From positions 1-17,321 of the forward strand of contig CAMEXG010000021.1 of the NCBI GenBank assembly GCA_945947045.1: 17,321 bases of DNA. The letters run 5' to 3'. Shown here piece after piece: positions 13,634 to 17,321 of the stretch. The notes under the pieces were generated by a model, which worked only from the letters and a program-made list of their open reading frames with translations, did not search any database and was not told the DNA's origin. This DNA is from an uncultured Spirochaetales bacterium (lineage in GTDB: Bacteria; Spirochaetota; Spirochaetia; Sphaerochaetales; Sphaerochaetaceae). The position numbers were made by a program, and so were the translations under genes. Each line of letters starts with the position of its first letter. Position 1 is the first letter of the stretch.

Positions 13634-15072
13634 TTATCTACTCCCTTTTCCTTTTTTGTCTTCACGCCATAAATGACACCCAATATCTCCAATGCAAGAA
13701 TAGGCATTGCAGCAATCAAGCCGATCATTCCAAAGGCCATTGATCCTGGATTCGCCGCCACAACAAATGAAGCACCAGACACCAAAGGCAACAGAAAAGT
13801 AGAAGACATAGGCCCTGTCGCCACTCCACCGCTGTCAAAAGCGATTCCTGCAAAAAGAGGTGGAACAAATGGTAATAATAAAAGAATAAGGGCATATATC
13901 GGAATAATGAAGAAAAGAATATGTATTCCTGTAATTATTCTGACCATCGATAAGCTTACTGCTACGGCAACACCGAGAGCTATAAACAACATCATCAACT
14001 TCTTCTTTATTTTTCCTTCGCTCTTTTCTTCCACTTCCTCAGTCAAAACCCATATTGCAGGCTCTGCAAGCACAACTACGGTTCCAAAAACAAAGCCCAA
14101 AATGATTAAGAGAACAGGAGTATGGAGGGCTATCAATCCCCCAAGAGTCCTTGCAACAGGCATAAACGCAGACTCCACCGCAAAAAGAAATAGAATGATG
14201 CCGAAGTATGAATAGAAAAGACCGACAATAATCTTTGAAGACTTGATCTTCGGCAACTTCAAAATAAAGAAGATAGAGATGATAGACAAGACTGCGATAG
14301 GTAGAAGAGAAGACGAAACACTCTTGATCACAGTCAGTAGAATACCAAGTAGACTTTCCTCTCCACTCTCAAGAATTACTTCTACACTTCCTTTATCTAA
14401 AAAGATGCTGTAGACCATTACCGCCAAAACAGGTCCGATACTTGCTATTCCTGTAAAGCCGAAAGAGTCTTCTTCCTTATTTCCATGGACAGAAGATACA
14501 CCCATACCTAGGGCGAGAATAAAAGGAACGGCCAGCGGGCCTGTGGTAGCTCCTCCTGCGTCGTAACTGACGGAAACAAAGAACTCAGGTAAGAAAAGAG
14601 AAAAACCAATTGTAAGGAGGATAAAGACGGCAATGAACAGTTTAATAGAAATACCAGATAGAGCCCTGATATAACTGAGCGCCATAAATAGACCGACACC
14701 CATGGCAATAACGAAAACAAAAGATGAAGAATTAACATCGGAATTTATTTGACTTATCTGCCCCGCCAACACCCTGATATCGGGTTCGGCAACTGTAACA
14801 ACGACACCGAGCATGAATCCTGACAGTAATAACAAAGTAACGTTTTTTCTTTCTGTTATTCTTGCTCCCAATTGGTTTCCTATGGGGAGAAACGCCATGT
14901 CAACGCCAAACAAGAAGAGAGTCAATCCAAATACCAATAGGAAAGAAGACAAAAGAAAGCTGATGAGAGAAACACTAAGGAAAGCACCATAAACGATACC
15001 CAATATAGTCGCAATGACGACAATAGGCATGACTGATAAAAGTACCTCTTTAAACTTCTTAAAAAAGCCCAT
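13630..15072 (-). CDS. DUF1538 family membrane protein with two tandem DUF1538 copies
   Basis: The 480-residue, very hydrophobic protein has about 12 or more predicted membrane segments in two homologous halves. The halves share AEPDIRVL (95-102) with AEPAIWVL (336-343), and SYDAGGATTGP (169-179) with AFDSGGVATGP (411-421). Conserved acidic and glycine-rich motifs in the membrane, in an internally duplicated fold, are typical of secondary transporters, but no substrate is known to me. The gene starts at an ATG with GAGGTGA 4 nt upstream and is followed by a coupled tandem P-II-like gene. A LacI-family regulator lies divergently 178 bp away and may control it (inference). Confidence 0.88.
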   Translation of the reverse strand: MGFFKKFKEVLLSVMPIVVIATILGIVYGAFLSVSLISFLLSSFLLVFGLTLFLFGVDMAFLPIGNQLGARITERKNVTLLLLSGFMLGVVVTVAEPDIRVLAGQISQINSDVNSSSFVFVIAMGVGLFMALSYIRALSGISIKLFIAVFILLTIGFSLFLPEFFVSVSYDAGGATTGPLAVPFILALGMGVSSVHGNKEEDSFGFTGIASIGPVLAVMVYSIFLDKGSVEVILESGEESLLGILLTVIKSVSSSLLPIAVLSIISIFFILKLPKIKSSKIIVGLFYSYFGIILFLFAVESAFMPVARTLGGLIALHTPVLLIILGFVFGTVVVLAEPAIWVLTEEVEEKSEGKIKKKLMMLFIALGVAVAVSLSMVRIITGIHILFFIIPIYALILLLLPFVPPLFAGIAFDSGGVATGPMSSTFLLPLVSGASFVVAANPGSMAFGMIGLIAAMPILALEILGVIYGVKTKKEKGVDK

Positions 15073-15097
15073 ATCTCACCTCATGGTATTTACCTAA

Positions 15098-15125
15098 AGT
15101 ATAACAGATTAGTAAGAAGAATCAA
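15098..15125 (-). promoter_or_regulatory. Predicted promoter of the DUF1538/P-II operon
   Basis: On the minus strand TTGATT (15125-15120) and TATACT (15103-15098) are separated by 16 nt, about 26 nt upstream of the DUF1538 start codon. Confidence 0.55.
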
Positions 15126-15148
15126 TAAAACAGAGATCATAACTGTAA

Positions 15149-15167
15149 CAACAGGAATCACCTGCTG
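15149..15167. promoter_or_regulatory. Imperfect inverted repeat between the DUF1538 and LacI genes
   Basis: CAACAGG and CCTGCTG (6 of 7 positions symmetrical) flank AATCA. It lies between the two divergent promoters, 24 bp upstream of the DUF1538 -35, so it could be an operator for either. It is not a typical LacI-family site. Confidence 0.3.
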
Positions 15168-15197
15168 AAGAATATAAATACTTTTTTCAGAAATTCT

Positions 15198-15226
15198 TTG
15201 ACCGGTTAAGAAATGGGACATAAACT
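15198..15226 (+). promoter_or_regulatory. Promoter of the LacI-family gene with an overlapping LacI-type operator
   Basis: TTGACC (15198-15203) and TAAACT (15221-15226) are separated by 17 nt. The -35 is part of TTGACCGGTTAA (15198-15209), a near-perfect palindrome (one mismatch) with the central CCGG typical of LacI-family operators. Binding there would block the -35, so autorepression is likely. Confidence 0.6.
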
Positions 15227-15250
15227 AGTTTAGGAAGGGAGAAAACAAGA

Positions 15251-16288
15251 ATGAAGAGCAAAAGAATAACTATAGCGGATATAGCTCAAAAATCAGGATA
15301 CTCAAAGACGGCGGTATCTTTTGCATTCAATTGTCCGGAGAGGATCAGTAGAGATGCAGTAGAGAAGATTCTCAAAATTGCTCAGGAACTTGATTATTTC
15401 CCTGACCCTATGGCCAGAAACTTTTCACTAGGAAGACATTTGTCTCTAGGATTTCTAGTACCACAGTCTTTCGATATTTCCATGAAGAACCCTCATGTAG
15501 TCGATGTCTTACGAGGAATAGGAAGCGTATGTGAGAGTTATGGTTACACAATTACATGTATCCCTCCATTAAGATCATCCATTGCCGAAGCAATAAAAAA
15601 CGCCACTGTAGACGGCATAATAGGCATGGGACTTGAATTTGGAAGCGAGGTACAGGAGGCATTTAAAAGAAGAAAGCTTCCTTTTGTATGTATAGACGCC
15701 ATTGATGAAGAGAATGTCATCTCCGTATCCATCGACAACAAAGAAGCTGCAAAGAGACAAATGACTGAAGCCTTAAAGCGGGGACACAGAAAGATAGCTG
15801 TCATTTCTCTCCCAGGAGCAGCTTATTTATCTGATAACGACTCCCCTACTGTGGCTCCAGGCGTAGCATCAGCAAGAAACAGAGGATATCAGGAAGCGGA
15901 AGAAGAGTTTGGCATCAATACTCCATTCAAGACATACCCTGTCCTTGCAACAAAGGAAGGCGGAGAAGAAGCAGTGAAGAGAATACTCTCCGATGAAAGA
16001 CCCACATGCATAATCACCATGTCTGACATCCAGGCCTTAGGTGCAATAGAATACTTGGAGAGACAGGGAATTAGAGTGCCTGAAGATGTATCTGTAATGG
16101 GATTTGATGGCATCTATCATAATGTAATGGGAAAGAATCTATGTTCTATAGACCAAAGAGGACATGAAAAGGGAGAGAAAGCGGCTGAAATGCTCTTTGA
16201 GATTATAAAAGGAAATGAGCCCGAAAATAAAATCTCCCTCATTCCATTTACATTCGAAGAGGGAGAAACTCTCAAAGATATTTCGTAA
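15251..16288 (+). CDS. LacI-family transcriptional regulator
   Basis: The 345-residue protein has the N-terminal helix-turn-helix (about 6-27, ITIADIAQKSGYSKTAVSFA), the hinge-helix region (about 49-63, YFPDPMARNFSLGRH) and a periplasmic-binding-protein-like effector and dimerisation domain (about 64-345, with VSIDNKEAA and VMGFDGI). These proteins usually bind a sugar or nucleoside and release or bind their operator in response. The effector is unknown, as no sugar-utilisation gene is in the window. GGAAGGGAG precedes the ATG. The gene is divergent from the DUF1538/P-II operon and has a probable operator over its own -35. Its stop codon directly abuts the stop of the convergent phosphodiesterase gene. 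Confidence 0.94.
   Translation: MKSKRITIADIAQKSGYSKTAVSFAFNCPERISRDAVEKILKIAQELDYFPDPMARNFSLGRHLSLGFLVPQSFDISMKNPHVVDVLRGIGSVCESYGYTITCIPPLRSSIAEAIKNATVDGIIGMGLEFGSEVQEAFKRRKLPFVCIDAIDEENVISVSIDNKEAAKRQMTEALKRGHRKIAVISLPGAAYLSDNDSPTVAPGVASARNRGYQEAEEEFGINTPFKTYPVLATKEGGEEAVKRILSDERPTCIITMSDIQALGAIEYLERQGIRVPEDVSVMGFDGIYHNVMGKNLCSIDQRGHEKGEKAAEMLFEIIKGNEPENKISLIPFTFEEGETLKDIS
16234..16265 (-). terminator. Possible minus-strand terminator inside the 3' end of the LacI-family gene
   Basis: On the minus strand a 7-bp stem CTCCCTC/GAGGGAG with an 18-nt loop (further TTC/GAA pairing possible inside) is followed by ATTTTATTTTC. It lies 24 nt past the phosphodiesterase stop and would end that transcript inside the opposite gene. 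The long loop lowers confidence. Confidence 0.45.
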
Positions 16289-17011
16289 TCAACGTCCTAT
16301 GGTCTTAAGGCACATTTCAGGGTCATTGGTGATAGTACCCTCAACGCCCCATGCCATAAGCCTCTTGACTTCTTCTGGATCGTTAATTGTCCAGGCATTA
16401 ATGCCCAAACCACAGGCTTTGGTTTCTTGAAGCATTTCTTCACTGATGACTTTATAATCAGGATGGAGGTATGAAAACGCCACTTCCTTTGCCAGATGGG
16501 AGATATGCTTGATATTGATAGAATTCGAAAACAAGAATCCCATTTTGCACTCTGGAAGGTATCTTTGCATTATTACCAATGAAAGAGGATTAAATGAAGA
16601 AAAGATCACTTTATCTTCTATGCCGTATTTCTTAACCACAGAAGCCACCTTCTCCTCTATTCCCGGGTAATAGATTACGCCAGTCTTAAGCTCGACATTC
16701 GCCTTCATACCACTCTCTTTAATAAAAGCACAAAACTCATCGAAAGATGGAACATAAGCGTCGAACTTATCAGCCATAGTCTTCGAAGCCTTGATAGCTG
16801 TAATCTCAGAGAGAGTACAGTCTCCGACCATTTTATCGACACCTGTAGTGCGTAAGAGATTTTCATCGTGAATGACTACAACCTCTCCGTCTTTTGTAAG
16901 GTGGACATCCATCTCAATACCATCGGCTCCGGCGTCTCTTGCAGCCTCAAAAGCCATCATAGTATTTTCTGGATACCTCGATGAAAAACCTCTATGAGCC
17001 CAAACTATCAT
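16289..17011 (-). CDS. Glycerophosphodiester phosphodiesterase (cytoplasmic, UgpQ-like)
   Basis: Read from the ATG at 17011 the protein has 240 residues, the usual length of cytoplasmic GDPDs. It hydrolyses glycerophosphodiesters to glycerol-3-phosphate and an alcohol. Catalytic and metal-binding motifs are present: H6-R7 and PENT in WAHRGFSSRYPENT, E33 and D35 in GIEMDVHLTKDG, H48 in VVIHDE, E107 in NVELKTG, and the C-terminal AWTINDPEEVKRL and GTITNDPE. No signal peptide is seen. I prefer 17011 over the upstream ATG at 17065, because GGAGG lies 6 nt before it, it matches the family N-terminus, and a TATTAT -10 lies in the extension. The upstream ATG does overlap the previous gene's stop (ATGA), so an 18-residue longer form is possible. 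Confidence 0.92.
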   Translation of the reverse strand: MIVWAHRGFSSRYPENTMMAFEAARDAGADGIEMDVHLTKDGEVVVIHDENLLRTTGVDKMVGDCTLSEITAIKASKTMADKFDAYVPSFDEFCAFIKESGMKANVELKTGVIYYPGIEEKVASVVKKYGIEDKVIFSSFNPLSLVIMQRYLPECKMGFLFSNSINIKHISHLAKEVAFSYLHPDYKVISEEMLQETKACGLGINAWTINDPEEVKRLMAWGVEGTITNDPEMCLKTIGR

Positions 17012-17017
17012 TTTTTT

Positions 17018-17022
17018 CCTCC
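17018..17022 (-). promoter_or_regulatory. Ribosome binding site that sets the phosphodiesterase start
   Basis: GGAGG on the minus strand lies 6 nt before the ATG at 17011 and decides in favour of the shorter protein. Confidence 0.75.
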
Positions 17023-17032
17023 ATTGCCCTTT

Positions 17033-17061
17033 ATAATACGAAAAATCGAGAGAGAAATAAA
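17033..17061 (-). promoter_or_regulatory. Possible promoter of the phosphodiesterase gene
   Basis: On the minus strand TTTATT (17061-17056) and TATTAT (17038-17033) are 17 nt apart. The -10 is good and the -35 poor. It lies within the longer alternative reading frame, which supports the shorter start. Confidence 0.4.
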
Positions 17062-17321
17062 TCATGGACGTTTAGCCTCTTGCTTGTTTTTGTTATTACT
17101 GGCAAAGCCTATTCTGGATGGCGCTATAGAATATTTATCAAGTAATCTCCACACTATATTCTCAAGACTCAAGTCAAAGTGGCTCTCTTCCAATCCATTA
17201 AGGTAATCCAAAGCCAAGATAAGGTTTCCTATCATGTTCACTTTGCTGTTCCAAAGAGGAAAACTAGGAATAAGATTCTTCGGGCACTCCATTTCGTCAA
17301 GAAACACATGATCCACCAATT
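17062..17321 (-). CDS. Unrecognised protein, partial (C-terminal part only)
   Basis: An open frame enters from the right edge and stops at 17062-17064, giving the last 86 or so residues. The visible part is soluble and mixed charged/hydrophobic (NMIGNLILALDYLNGLEESH, then ENIVWRLLDKYSIAPSRIGF) and ends in a polar tail, NNKNKQEAKRP. I recognise no family or motif, and the true start is outside the window. Its stop overlaps an ATG (ATGA) in frame with the phosphodiesterase gene, and the ribosome binding site used by that gene lies only about 40 nt further on, so the two are likely co-transcribed. It reads as a real gene because the frame stays open to the edge and the neighbouring gene is arranged around its end. 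Confidence 0.6.
   Translation of the reverse strand, partial: LVDHVFLDEMECPKNLIPSFPLWNSKVNMIGNLILALDYLNGLEESHFDLSLENIVWRLLDKYSIAPSRIGFASNNKNKQEAKRP

Noticed and set aside
13673..14215. 180-codon plus-strand open frame opposite the DUF1538 gene
   Set aside because: It is a codon-bias shadow of a clearly real membrane-protein gene; the peptide is low-complexity, with no domain and no plausible ribosome binding site.
1..17321. CRISPR array, insertion sequence, prophage or integration site next to tRNA-Pro
   Set aside because: No regularly spaced repeats, no transposase or integrase genes, and no duplicated tRNA 3' end were noticed in the window.

Overview
The window is a moderately AT-rich, gene-dense bacterial chromosome segment with strong GGAG-type ribosome binding sites, -10 boxes of the TATACT type and mostly short intergenic gaps. 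The gene set fits an obligately anaerobic, probably gut-associated bacterium: a YgfK-type oxidoreductase linked to anaerobic purine breakdown, a flavodiiron O2/NO scavenger, a Y-family polymerase paired with a YolD-like protein, and a TM287/288-type heterodimeric ABC exporter. The phylum is uncertain. Clostridia-like Bacillota or a Sphaerochaeta/Treponema-type spirochaete would both fit, and no rRNA or other decisive marker is present.

Layout, left to right. 1-921 (-) is the N-terminal part of ygfK, running off the left edge and divergent from ndk (1082-1543, +). Their 160-bp shared spacer is rich in direct and inverted repeats. ndk and a flavodiiron protein gene (1588-2739, -) converge on a bidirectional terminator. 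Then come a two-gene overlapping operon of a free-standing DUF3320-like protein and an HD-domain phosphohydrolase (2869-4214, +), and two PLP-dependent beta-family enzymes (4313-7051, +). A strong intrinsic terminator lies in the gap between the two PLP genes. A tRNA-Pro(GGG) follows with its own promoter (7186-7258).

From 7312 to 8920 (-) lie an error-prone Y-family polymerase and an overlapping YolD-like gene. A 429-bp gene-poor stretch (8921-9349) holds what looks like a decayed coding fragment. The minus strand then carries a heterodimeric ABC exporter operon (9350-12952) with one degenerate and one consensus ATP site, and a second operon of a duplicated DUF1538 membrane protein plus a tandem P-II-like protein (13055-15072). 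A LacI-family regulator (15251-16288, +) is divergent from the DUF1538 operon and has a probable operator on its own -35 box. It abuts, tail to tail with no gap, a glycerophosphodiester phosphodiesterase (16289-17011, -). An unrecognised partial gene enters from the right edge.

The best candidates for new biology are the DUF1538/tandem P-II operon (a probable regulated transporter of unknown substrate), the stand-alone DUF3320 plus HD pair, and the large uncharacterised PLP enzyme next to a threonine-synthase-like gene. A 17-bp repeat with a 10-bp internal period sits at an activator-like position upstream of ygfK and recurs upstream of the PLP gene pair.
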